Assembly: GCA_033557685.1 (NCBI GenBank)
Contig: JAWQRN010000060.1
Location: forward strand, 1 to 43,521
Direction of reading: 5' to 3'
Length of the DNA: 43,521 nucleotides
Source of the DNA: Sperchopsis tessellata
Taxonomy: Eukaryota > Arthropoda > Insecta > Coleoptera > Hydrophilidae
The notes beneath the pieces were generated by a model. The model had not been told where the DNA came from, made no database searches, and was given only the letters and a program-made list of their open reading frames with translations. This document shows, one piece after another, positions 30,276 through 41,049 of the stretch (the first letter of the stretch is position 1; each line of letters begins with the position of its first letter). Made by a program: the position numbers and the translations under genes.

Positions 30276-33200
30276 TTACGCTCCACACATATCACAATTA
30301 TCTTTGTTCTGTAAGGAGCAAACTAAAGCAGCCATATTCTTTTCATCTTCTGAGTCATGTGTCTCAGTTCCATTGGTAGTTACATTCTCAACCACTTCTT
30401 CGCTTGCACCATTTTCCTTACTAACAATTAACTTACTTTTATCGACTGTAAATTGGATAGGTCTTGCAGCAGGTTTAGTTCTGAGGTAGTACATACCAGT
30501 CTTTAATCCTTTACGCCACCCGTAAAAGTGCATCGAAGACAAAACGCCATAGTTTGGTTTCTCTACATGAATATTAAGTGACTGACTTTGATCAATGAAT
30601 GCACCACGGTCTGCAGCCATGTTAATGATAACTTTCTGAGAAATTTCCCAAACTGTTTTGTAAATTTTTTTTAGTTCTTCAGGGATTCCGGGGATGTTTT
30701 GGATGGAGCCGCAGTTGGCAATGATTTGATTTTTCATGGTATCATTCCACAATCCAATTTCGGTTAGATCTTTTAGTAAATGTTGATTTACAACTTGGAA
30801 TTCTCCGGATAAGACTCGTCTTGTGTAAATGTTAGAAGTATAGGGTTCAATCGATTCATTGTTGCCAAGAATTTGAGCAGTGGATGCGGTTGGCATGGGT
30901 GCTAGCAGTAATGAGTTACGGACTCCGTGTTTTGCAATTTTTGCTTTTAAAGCAGACCAATTCCATAGGTCCGTAGGTTTTTTCTCCCACATATCGTACT
31001 GCAAAATGCCTTTGCTTACAGGGCAATCTTTGTAGGTGGAATAAGGTCCGTCACGCTCAGCTATTTCACAACTAGCTTCTAAAGCACCGTAGTAGAGGGT
31101 TTCGAAGATCTGTTGGTTGAGTAATGCAGCTTCAGGACTGTCGAAAGGCATTCTCATTAATATAAAAGCATCAGCTAAGCCTTGAATACCAATACCTATA
31201 GGGCGGTGACGCATGTTTGAGTTTCTAGCTTCTTCTACAGGATAGTAGTTAACATCAATAATTTTATCTAAGTTTCTCGTTACAACTTTCGTGATTTCTT
31301 TCAAATGTTCAAAGTCATAAGTTTTTCGATCTTGTGTAACAAACATGTTAACAGCAATTGAGGCAAGGTTGCATACGGCTATTTCATCGGGAGCCGTGTA
31401 CTCGATAATTTCGGTACACAAATTACTACTTTTGATAGTGCCCAAGTTCTGTTGGTTACTCTTACGGTTGCAAGCATCTTTGTACAACATATAAGGTGTT
31501 CCAGTTTCAACTTGCGAGATAATAATGGCATGCCATAGTGTCTGGGCTTCTACTTGTTGAATAAAGTTTCCTTCGGCCTCATACTTTTCATATAACTTTT
31601 CGAATTCTTCACCCCAGCAATCGGATAATCCTGGAGATTGATGCGGACACATTAGTGACCACACTCCATTGTTTTCAACACGTTTCATGAAAAGATCTGG
31701 GATCCACATGGCATAGAATAAGTCTCTTGCTCGAACTTCTTCTTTACCAGTGTTTTTCTTCAAATTTAAGAACTCGAATACATCAGCGTGCCAAGGTTCT
31801 AAATAGACAGCAAAAGCACCGGGTCTTTTATTTCCACCTTGATCGACATAACGAGCTGTGTTATTGAAAACACGTAACATAGGAACTAAACCATTGGAAA
31901 TTCCATTGGTACCAGCAATATATGATCCTTTAGCTCTGATGTTGTGAATATTGACTCCAATGCCACCGGCAGACTTTGAAATAAAAGCACACTGACTCAA
32001 GCACTTGAAGATACCTTCAATGCTGTCATCAGGCATCATTAAAAGGAAGCAAGACGATAATTGGGGCCTTGGTGTAGCTGCAGCAAATAGAGTAGGACTG
32101 GCATGGGTGAAGTAACGTTCTGATAGTAAATTGTATGTTTCGATTGCGGAATCAATATCATCACCGTGAATACCAACTGCTACTCGCATTAACATATGTT
32201 GCGGGCGCTCAACAATTTTGCTATTGATTTTTAATAGGTACGACCGTTCAAGGGTTTTGAAACCAAAGTAGTTGTACGAGAAATCTCGGTCATAAATGAT
32301 GTTTGAGTTTAACCGGTCTGCATTTTCCATTATGATTTTGTGGTGGTTTTCTGAAATCATCGGCGTCCGTTTCTTTGTTCTTTCGTTTATCATGTTGTAA
32401 AGATCATCTATTACCTCTGAAAAAGAGTAGAAATAGTTAAAATTGAGGGATTATTGAAAGAAAAAGTAGGCCTAGCAAAAAAGTAGGGAATGGTACCAAC
32501 AAACCAAAGAAGAGGAGAAATGCTCATCTGAAGCACTTCAAAAACGAGATCTGAGAAGCAGAGATCAAACTTTTTACTATAAGAATCAGAAGTACGTAAG
32601 CAAATGAGAAAAACATATTTCTCAGAACCTTATCCATCAGTTTCAGATAAAATTAAAAAAAGTCATTTAACTACAAGTTATGACAACTAGAAAATATAAA
32701 CATATGGCCTTTCCTGTTTACAAATAGTTTTGATTCTTAAAAAAATTGACGAATAGATCAATTTATTTGAGAAAATAGGCAAGTTATTTTAATTAATCGT
32801 AACGGGAAAAACATTTTCCTTTTATTATAAAACCAATCTAAGTGGGAGAAATCAATTGCGATTCCTTTCTATATTAATTTGAAACAAAAGAAAATTTATT
32901 AGCAATGAAATTCTTACACCTGGACTGGAACCTGTTAAATATTTTTGCACAATTACAATAGATGAACCAAATTATATTTTCTAGCACAGGTAGATATATA
33001 GTTTACACAAAAAAGATATACACCATGAAACATATCTACACACAGGATAAAGAACTTTAATCTTTTATAAAGACTTAAAAAAAAAAAAAAATTGGAATCT
33101 TTAAAATCAAATACAACATATCAAGCTTATATAAAAGGAACATCAATCTTAGACAGGTAAAAACACACAAAGAAAATAATAATGCACTTGAATGCTTAGG

Positions 33201-34242
33201 GAGCATTATACAACACAATCAAACCAGGTAGGAAGGGACAAATATAAATATATCTTAAAAAAGACATAAATATAAATAAATCCTGAACAGCTTAATTCCA
33301 GTTCAGGAAGTACTTAAAACTTTGCTCCCCTGTAACATTTAATTAACAGTTACATCAAAAGAATTTTAGATAATTTGATATTAGGTTGCAAAAATATCAT
33401 TATAGAAACAATTAATAAAGATATATGTAGCTTGGTAGAAAGTGTCATAGTTGAGTTTCAAAATTTTTGAATATTTTGCCAATGTAAAAATCTAAGAACT
33501 TAATGAAATAGCGCTTAAATGCCTACATCAATATTTTACAGAATATTATTTTTTGTGCAAGGAAAGTCCATACTACATCTCAACTTGACAAATGTTAACA
33601 TTGGTGCTTCTTGCACTAACCCACAGATATAGTTGACATAGTTTTGTATTAATATAATAAATCATAATTTATTGTGCAATATGAAGAAATGTGGAAAAAT
33701 CCCAATAAATATTTACAAATAAAAATAAAGATAATTATACGCAGCCCAATTTTAACAAAGAAGTGTAAAATTATTGAATTTTTGCTAAAAACAAAAGAGA
33801 GCCTTACCACTAAACTGCTTCTTTGTTTCTTTATGAAGATTAGAGACCTCGATCCTAGCAGCAAGTATAGCATAGTCAGGATGATCGGTGGTCATCATCG
33901 CAGCAGTTTCCGCAGCGAGGGTGTCTAATTCAACCGTAGTCACTCCAGGGTACAATCCATTGATTACTTTCAAAGTGATCGATAGCTGCAAACAGAAAAT
34001 TAAAATAAATATCTGCAGTATTCAATAATAATATTTCACATACAGGATCGATGAAATCCATGTTCAGCCCATAACATAGTTTTTGAATTCTTGAGGTGAT
34101 TTTGTCCAAATGTACAGCCTCCTTTCTACCGTCTATGGAAAATTAAAACAAATATTTAATAAAATAGAGAAATTAACCTCAATAAACAATGCTTACCTCT
34201 CTTCAAGACATACATCTTATTAGTTACCGGTTTGTTGACCAT
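30276..34242 (-). CDS. RnrL: Ribonucleoside-diphosphate reductase large subunit (class Ia)
   Basis: Four exons on the minus strand: 34242-34197, 34133-34044, 33985-33808 and 32416-30276, all GT/AG. The product is about 817 residues (human RRM1 792). Exons 1-3 encode the N-terminal ATP-cone (MYVLKRDGRKEAVHLDKI, VTTVELDTLAAETAA, HPDYAILAARIEVSNLHKE). Exon 4 encodes the ten-stranded barrel, with active-site Cys in QLSSCFLL (about residue 227), C and E in SNLCTEI (438, 440), C in VAVCNLAS (453), and the C-terminal redox pair CDMCGA. The enzyme reduces NDPs to dNDPs with the R2 subunit. Odd feature: exon 2 has six A where the conserved IQKLCYGLNMDF needs five, a +1 frameshift; the rest is intact, so I suspect a sequence error or recent mutation. 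Confidence 0.96.
32417..33807 (-). other. RnrL intron 3
   Basis: A 1.39-kb AT-rich intron between the ATP-cone exons and the large catalytic exon. I see an A-run near 33080 but no recognisable element or RNA gene. Confidence 0.6.
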
Positions 34243-34341
34243 TCTAGACAAATAAAGGCACTATTTTATCACAAATACGACGACCCTTGCACTGGTACAC
34301 TTGTAAAGAACAATGGGAAAATGGCTATTGAATCGGAGTTG

Positions 34342-34396
34342 TTCCCGCTAAAACTGAGAAGATTGCCAACGACCGTTATTGTGTAACGCTGATTGG
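34342..34396 (-). promoter_or_regulatory. Possible E2F site and CCAAT box upstream of RnrL
   Basis: About 100 bases upstream of the RnrL ATG, 34342-34348 reads TTCCCGC (GCGGGAA on the gene's strand), seven of eight positions of the E2F consensus TTTSSCGC. ATTGG at 34392-34396 is an inverted CCAAT box. Ribonucleotide reductase genes are classical S-phase E2F targets, which makes the placement plausible. The motifs are short and the binding is inference. Confidence 0.35.
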
Positions 34397-34399
34397 TCT

Positions 34400-35129
34400 A
34401 GAGTATAAACACTGTCCGCAATGCATCGCGGGAGTGTATTTAGCTATTTTTCAAATGCTTTTTTTATGATTTTACCAAAACCATGTGTGATTCTTACTTT
34501 TTTGTTTTGTAAAACTGTATGGTGATTTAAAATGATCAAGGCTGTACGTAGTTTTACATTGTGTTGATACATTTTATTATTACATAAATAATACGCAGTT
34601 TTAGCGTTTAATGCTTATGCAACATACATTACACTTCTGAAAAATCTTGCCTATGCAAAGTTCCTTCGAGACACTATAATTTTATTTTGAAGCAATGAGC
34701 TTCAAGGTATAATTAAATACATTTAACTATGCATTGGCTAGTTTTTAGTCAAACAGAAAAGGATGTATTTTAAGCCAGCCAGCATCATTTTTATAATAAA
34801 ACTCGCTTCCTATCAGTTTATGTGTAACTTTAAACAATCCTTTACAATACACCTACTTAATGGTTATCCTCGGTTTTCAGTCATTGCTGTTAAACTTCCA
34901 TCGAATTATCGTCGGTAATTCACGTTTGAAATATTCAGTCTGGTACCTTTAGACAGTTATTTTTTACGTTCATCTCTTGCTCCTCATTTTTAGAAATTAA
35001 ATTTGGTTGAAAATAATTAAATATCAGTTTCTCCCATTTTTAGTAGAGAAAGCATAAATACCGAACTTGCATTATTATATTCCAATAGTCAGTTTTTTTA
35101 AATTTTTAATAAATTGGAAGGAACATTAG
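34400..35129. other. Region upstream of RnrL, no gene seen
   Basis: AT-rich sequence with no coding resemblance on either strand beyond the proximal RnrL promoter. Confidence 0.4.
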
Positions 35130-35285
35130 GAGAATCAAAAGAAATTGCTACACAGTTCTGTGACATCATTCATGAAAACAGCTGAAGTCGAACGGAGTGT
35201 TTGGGTTTTTTCTTATGTCGATAATGCTTACAAGTCATTTTAAAGTAGAAGGATTATCTTCTGTGTATGAGTCACTTATCTCATG
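35130..35285 (+). pseudogene. hAT transposase C-terminal fragment
   Basis: The plus strand reads GESKEIATQFCDIIHEN, then after a frame change TAEVERSVWVFSYVDNAYKS. The latter resembles the hAT C-terminal dimerisation motif (SAxVERSFS...), truncated by stops. It is short and decayed, so the assignment is tentative. Confidence 0.45.
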
Positions 35286-35559
35286 CCTCTACCTTCACTA
35301 GTCGTGTCGTTTCTACCAATTCTACCAATTTTTATAGACATCCAAAAGTTAAATGATTGGATATTGATTTTGAAATATAACCCATTATTTTTGCTATTCG
35401 TAGAGGAAAAATGGTATAACTGAACCATGTGATGTGGAGAATTATTAGAACCTTGAATGTGAGGGTCCATCTACAATTCCTGATTATTTAGATGACCTGG
35501 CAAAATATCGATTTTTGTGGGTAATGACTTTGATCGATGAAATATTCTTATATTGGCAA

Positions 35560-36175
35560 TAATGATATTAATGTATTTTCCTCTACATCAGAAGCTGATG
35601 TATTCCATGTACTGAGCTCTATTCACACAAGTGCCGCTGGTGGTGACGGCGTTTATTTAAATGCCTTAAAATCCGTAACTTTTTTGTTATCATACTTAAG
35701 TTAGTCTCACAAACTTAAGACTTATATTTGCTTCGTTATTTAAGGCTTTGGAACTTGTTGTTTCTGACTAGAAGGTTGTATTGACCTAGTTACAGTTATG
35801 CTACACACTCAGCTGAATGTATGCTGGACTTTTTGGAGGATACTTTTTTGGTTTCTTGATTTGAGTTTCTTTTACGTTCAGGGAAGATCAAAAGGTGTCA
35901 TTACTTCTGAGGGTATTACCACACACTACTTGTCGACAGTGTATAATTGGAAATTATAATTAATTTGTTAAAATTTGCCCATACAGAGCACTTAATAATA
36001 AATTCAAAATATATGGTGCTAAAACAACATATAATTAATTAACATAATGCAAATGATTTGTCAAAAAATACAAACACACATTTGCGCTAGACCATGATGA
36101 GATTTGCCTATGGTGTCTGGTGTTCCAAAGGGATTTGTACTTGTAACATTGTCCTTAACTGTATACATATATTAA
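35560..36175 (+). pseudogene. Non-LTR retrotransposon fragment with internal decay
   Basis: Plus strand: TSEADVFHVLSSIHTSAAGG DGVYLNALKS near 35590-35690 matches the xxxDVxxxIxxIxSxxAxGxDGIxxxxLK block that opens the RT domain of insect non-LTR elements. About 400 bases on, MVSGVPKGFVLVTLSL near 36107-36155 is a degenerate GVPQGSVLGPLLF motif. The DNA between is too decayed to read. Confidence 0.55.
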
Positions 36176-36270
36176 AATGAATCTTGCCAGTAGAAAATAC
36201 ATTTCATAGCAAGATGTTTATATTTACAGAGGTGAGTTTTGTTGTGTGTCTATGGTAGGTTCCAATTACC

Positions 36271-36331
36271 AAGCAGTACTGATAAGTACTGGTGGTACGA
36301 AATGGCTATCTACGGCATTGGATACCTGCTT
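36271..36331 (+). ncRNA. Hammerhead-ribozyme-like relic beside a Penelope-like element
   Basis: In order: stem I 5' strand AAGCAG (36271-36276), core CTGATAA (36279-36285; consensus CUGAUGA with G8 changed to A), stem II GTAC-TGGTG-GTAC (36286-36298), core GAAA (36299-36302), a short imperfect stem III (ATG with CAT at 36316-36318), and stem I 3' strand CTGCTT (36326-36331), exactly complementary to AAGCAG. This is the type I hammerhead layout. Penelope-like elements are known to carry such ribozymes in their terminal repeats, and a GIY-YIG domain lies next door on the other strand. The G8 change and weak stem III suggest it no longer cleaves. Confidence 0.5.
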
Positions 36332-36770
36332 CATGTGCAAAACTGAGCTGCTTCTTATTGGCCGACAGGATCTCGGCGCGGCGTATCCCGTGTGGAACTA
36401 GACAATTTCGATAATATGGATTTCCAAGATGAAGCGAGAGGTATCCCATTATTGCGATTAAAATTATTCGGATGCTTGTATATTTCAATGGACTCTCTTA
36501 TTATTCTAGGAAAGTAGTTAGAAGATTTGGCGAGAATTTGTATGTTTTTACAGAGAATATCATGGCCTGTTTCTAAATTATGTTCTGCTAGTGGAGATGT
36601 AGAAAACTGTTTTATTTTTTTTTTTGTAAAATTTCTTGAGCGATTACAAGCTTTTTGCACTATCCATTTTGTCAAACACATGCATTTACAACTTCTAAAC
36701 CGCAGACTTTGTGTTTTTTTTTTGTTCATAATAATTATAAAAATATATTTGATATTCAATCATTGACCAT
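36300..36770 (-). pseudogene. Penelope-like retroelement, GIY-YIG endonuclease C-terminal part
   Basis: Minus-strand frame ending at 36355 reads FSTSPLAEHNLETGHDI, then IQILAKSSNYFPRIIRESIE and IYKHPNNFNRNNGIPLASSW. The pattern SxxAEHxLxTGHxI...ILAKxxxYxxRxIxEAIEIxxHPNNFNR is characteristic of the GIY-YIG endonuclease at the C-terminus of Penelope-like elements. The reverse transcriptase and the GIY-YIG signature itself, expected upstream (higher coordinates), are not recognisable. It is therefore a 3' fragment. Confidence 0.8.
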
Positions 36771-36872
36771 ATTACGTTTTAAATCATTTTTTGGTAATGG
36801 ATCAAATGTTTAATGTAAATTTTTAATCCACTCAGAATAGGTCAGTTTTAAGTTGAAGCGATTTCATACGGG

Positions 36873-36873
<1 letters not shown>

Positions 36874-36930
<57 letters not shown>
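36874..36930. repeat. (TA)n microsatellite
   Basis: About 28 uninterrupted TA units at the edge of the Penelope-like fragment. It produces artificial Ile-Tyr open frames on both strands. Confidence 0.97.
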
Positions 36931-36933
<3 letters not shown>

Positions 36934-37950
36934 CTGTTCAAGGAACGGGCCCCTTTAAGGTGCTTGTGTGATATGTATTTTATTTGGTGTGATCTCACTT
37001 TTATTTTCGTTCCAAGAATCTTAAAAGACAGACGGGCCGTGCCGTTTCTAGACATTTCTCACTACACACGTCATCGAATTTTGTTCGACAGGGTCGCACT
37101 CAGAAAAAGTCTACATTCAACCTGAACGTCATCGAATTTCGCTTTATATTTAAATCAAGAAAATATCTTAAATATCGTGATTACGCCCGTAGTAAACAGC
37201 TTTATATATGTTGCGGTACTTTGTGAGGTGTCTGTTGTTTGGCAGAATGGTTTACAAGGTCTCTTGTATGGTTCTGGAAGTTTTACACATATTTTTGGTG
37301 TTGGCATATCACTCAATGATTGCCGATTTTTAATAATTTGATGTTTTTACCTCATGTCAGTCCTTAAGAAAGGATCATCATGTACAGTTAGCTACAGATT
37401 TTGCGATTATATATGCAAATACACTACAAAATGACAGTAGTGCTAACAGAGTGAGAACAAAATACATTGAAAATATAAAAATTACAACATAACCCTTAAG
37501 ACCACCAGACATATGGCCCAACAGGGGGTGCTTTATATTGGAGTAAAAAGGTGTAGCGTGAAAACCCTTCCATATCAGATTTTGCATTTATCGAGCAATT
37601 GTAATGGGGAAAAGTATGGAAACCTCGAGGACTTGTTGTCTTTGTATGTGAAGTTCCATTATGAGAATTTGTGTGTATACATTTCTCTTGCAAAGCATTC
37701 AACTATATTAAGTGTTATAATTTGTAGACTTTGTTTATCATTGTGCATATAGAAATTGTTCGAGCAAAGAAAGTCGATGGGGAATAAATAATACATATTG
37801 TTGAACCTGTGTTTACATTTAATTGTGTAGTTTCTTCTTTTGCAGACTTAGTTTTAGTTTTGAATTATTGATTCTAATTTAACTATGGCGGGCATGGCTT
37901 CAATGAGGGCAACTTTAAATTCCATAAAATAATTTAGTGTATAACTTTAT
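36931..37950. other. Unassigned region
   Basis: About 1 kb with several short open frames on both strands and no recognisable protein family, RNA gene or terminal repeat. It may be host intergenic DNA or old transposon sequence beyond recognition. Confidence 0.4.
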
Positions 37951-37961
37951 ATCTATTAGTC

Positions 37962-37986
37962 CCCGGCCAACGCCGGGTATTTCTGA
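37962..37986 (+). mobile_element. Possible Helitron 3' end
   Basis: A perfect GC-rich hairpin CCCGGC-CAAC-GCCGGG (37962-37977) stands out in AT-rich DNA and is followed by CTGA-T at 37983-37987, fitting the Helitron 3' terminus (hairpin, then CTRR, insertion before T). The hairpin-to-CTRR spacing is shorter than usual. No Rep/helicase coding or 5' TC end was found nearby. Confidence 0.3.
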
Positions 37987-38459
37987 TAGTATAATATATA
38001 TTTATACATAGTTCAATTAAAATTATTATCAAAATAACAACAAAGTTCTGGTCGATCTTTGTGCATGTTTTTTTCATTGTTCACCGAATTAATATGATAT
38101 ACCAAATTTAGATTACCATTTCCATTTCAGACTTGTACATTTGAGTCTTGTTCCCTAATTGTCTAAGTGAGATTTGCACAGACTATGTTTGGCGTTTCTT
38201 TTGGATCAACTGTAACAAACACATTTATTTATCACTAATTTAATATTTTCTTTTCGCTTATTTTAAACGGAGTATTTCATATATTTCTTTATCTGATTAA
38301 GTATTTTGTTACCTGGTTACATTGACCACGTGCGCCTAACCTAGAAGTCACGTTATTTCTGTTGGGTTCGCAGATATAAAATACGATATACGGACGAAGC
38401 AGGGGTAGCCGAATTTTAGATCGTAAATAATTATTTTTCTTTTTTTCTAAATAATTTGC

Positions 38460-39010
38460 ATAAGCGTTCTAATTTATGTTAAGTTTTATTATTCCGTTAT
38501 TAGCTTATCTTGTACTGTATATTTCTACGGTCATTTACCTTTAATTTTATCATTACATTTATTTTATGGTTTTTAATGCAAACACGAAAACCAAATTACT
38601 AAGGCAGGGTTTAGTTTAGTGGACATACGTGGTGTTTGTTTAGAGGTGTGGGCCTCGTTTTGTTATCAAGCTTAAGGTGTATGCAGAGGTTCCGTGTATT
38701 CACTATTAGATAGTATGAGATACCGTTTTGGCCTTCTACAAGGTCCACGCAAAACTTTACTTTAATCTAGTGGATAATACAGGAGTTTGAGACTTTGTCC
38801 GTGTCACCGAAGGATGTTGTTTACTGAGGTAGCCGATATGTTATTATAGGTTTTGAGCATATCGTTTGAGATTCTGGGTTTGATTTAGCAGAAATTTTGG
38901 CCTTCTACAAGGTCCACGCAAATCTGTCGATTTATACATCCGGAATAAACAGGAAGAATTCAAGTCTATCTTTACGCTATCATCGAGGAGGAGTTGGTGC
39001 GTGGAAATTC
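38460..39010. mobile_element. LTR-like repeat family, copy C, inverted and partial
   Basis: The reverse complement of this segment aligns with copy A around 13880-14160: shared blocks include CTCAGTAAACAACA, TATTATCYACTAGATTA, the CCTTGTAGAAGGCC core and ACTATCTAATRGTGAATAC, in the same order. TTGAGATTCTGGGTTTGATTTAGCAGA here matches TTGGAGATTCTGAGTCAGGTTTAGCAGA in copy A. It also holds a 28-bp direct repeat (TTTTGGCCTTCTACAAGG...CGCAAA) at 38726-38753 and 38895-38922. Both ends fade, so it is a diverged internal part of the repeat. Confidence 0.65.
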
Positions 39011-39171
39011 GAGTTTTCTGAAGTTGAGGGTGAAGTTTTATTAAAGGCCTTTCATGGCTTGTTCTTAATTTATTCCATCCATCTGATTCTGCCCATATTC
39101 TATAGGAACTACCTTAAACCTATCACTTTATAATTTGTTTGCAGTACTCAACGTATTGAAATTAGTGCTAC

Positions 39172-39270
39172 GTAAATTTGCCGATAACTAACCGAAAGAA
39201 CTAGATAATCGATTAGGCGACTACTCGATTATCCAGTTCTTTCGATTAGTCGATTATCGGCAGATTTAAC
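39172..39270. repeat. Long imperfect palindrome (hairpin, ~44-bp arms)
   Basis: Arms 39172-39215 and 39225-39270 are near-perfect complements, sharing TGCCGATAA, CGAAAGAACT and GATAATCGA in mirrored order around a short GGCGACTAC spacer. One four-base gap and a few mismatches interrupt the pairing. It could be a tiny MITE or a hairpin RNA source; no flanking duplication is evident. Confidence 0.8.
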
Positions 39271-39779
39271 AAGCGACACTTCTATATGTAATTTAAGGGT
39301 TTTGTTTTAAAAAATGCATAACTTCACGTGAAAGTAAGTACACCCTCGCAAATATGAAAGTCTCTTACTCGAAAATTAAATAGAATATTCTAAGAATTTT
39401 TTGCTTCCTTGGCCGTACATAAATGTGTTATTTTTAATATTTGAGAAATTCAAATATCAAGCAAACCGGCAAAGTCAATATATTAAATACATAAATGAAC
39501 TGAGCATCGATCATTTTGAGATTTTGGAGACGTTAATTTCACAAATTGTCATATATTTCAAATATCTGCACATATGGAACAAGCCACTTTTGAAAGAAAC
39601 TTTTCGTGTGTTAAATCATTTTCATTTTTAATCAAACATTACATTTCTTGTCGCTCTTGTTGAATTTGACTTAATTATTACATTATTTGTTTTATTTTTT
39701 TTTAGACTGAACTATAAATATTTACAAACCCTCGGCGGCTGATTTTATTAAAAAAAAAAACTGTTTGAAAATCACATTA

Positions 39780-39922
39780 TAAAAGCACATACTTGTTTTA
39801 AAATCTACATTTTTTAAAATACTGAATGCAACATAGCCATCAGACAAATAATAATCTTGGAAGCGTGGTATCTCGCCGACGTAACGATAGTTTCTCGATT
39901 CAGTAATTCCGTTACAACCCAT
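39780..39922 (-). other. Unassigned possible first coding exon
   Basis: A minus-strand frame from 39922 begins MGCNGITESRNYRYVGEIPR and continues with FQDYYLSDGYVAFSILKN. Its composition is less AT-skewed and less low-complexity than nearby frames. A good donor (CAA|GTATGT) occurs at about 39794. MGC at the start could be a myristoylation/palmitoylation site. I do not recognise a family, and no downstream exon was found. It may be chance. Confidence 0.2.
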
Positions 39923-41000
39923 CTCCCGGGGGTTGTAAAGTTTGGGACTGCCAATAGCTGTGTTAGATTGTACTTAGAAGATCCAAACCATTACCAGGGA
40001 CTTTGTGTACATTCTGAATAGAGGAATGACGCTATAGTATAGCGTCTATACCAACATAATGGTCCTGCAAAAACTATGCGATTCGGTTCTGTACGGAATT
40101 CAATACAGGCAGGTCAAAGAGAGCAGAAAGCATCGTTGCAAGAGTGCGGTGGCCAGTCAATGGCATGTCCTCTACTCAATTCCTAGAGTCAGCCGATAAC
40201 GGAATAGAATTTTAATTGTATTCAAGTTGCATGCCTGCAATTCTTCTTGCAGTTTAATAAACCCGTCGCGTTCCTTGTTTGAAATGTTAAGTGCTATGAA
40301 AATTATCATAAGTTAATTACACGTTTTGGGCGTTTTCATCTTGGCATCTGCATAGCAAATGGCTGCCTATAACCTGTGTGTTATCCATTCAGATAATACA
40401 CTTTTCTCGCAAATTATGAAGATACGTGATACGCCACCAAACAAGATTCAATTTTAATTAATAGAACCACTTGCAAACCAACTTGACAAACAGGCGTTTC
40501 ATTACTCTTTTTTATCATTACCCGCGCATCTGTCAATCACTTTTTTGATATTACTAAAACGTGCTCTTTTAACTCTGCTGTTCCATTCAGATCAATATTT
40601 CCAAAAATTGAATGGATGTTACAACTTTTTAATTTCATAGAGGAAAAGGTCCAAAATTTGGATACCACTTTCATTTTCTATTATACCTCATATTGTATTA
40701 ATGATAAATTAATGAAACTGTCGTGGTTAAATATCAAAAAACTCAATAATAAATTTTCCACAATTTTTTAAAAGAATTATGCCATTTGAAAATGTTTAAA
40801 GTGTGGTCTAAATTTGGGAACATATGGTGGAAGAGTGAAGACAAGTCACAACAATGGATTATTATGAATTTATTAAGGAAATACTACTATTAAAACATAA
40901 AATTATATTTTAAATTGGTACATTTTTGTTCTTCGATGTACAAAAAAAGATATTTTGAAAAAAAAATTTGAAAGATATTTCAATTTTTATTTGCAAAAAT
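39923..41000. other. Unassigned intergenic region
   Basis: About 1.1 kb of AT-rich sequence without recognisable coding, RNA or repeat signal. Confidence 0.4.
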
Positions 41001-41049
41001 CAAAAATGTATGTTCATCGGACCCATCACACTCGATGTGTGCCCTCATG

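Noticed and set aside
36853..37125. 90-codon open frame beginning with Ile-Tyr repeats
   Set aside because: Produced by the (TA)n microsatellite; the remainder has no family resemblance.
37378..37752. Overlapping open frames of 68-79 codons on both strands
   Set aside because: No conserved motif, no splice logic, and similar frames occur by chance across AT-rich DNA.
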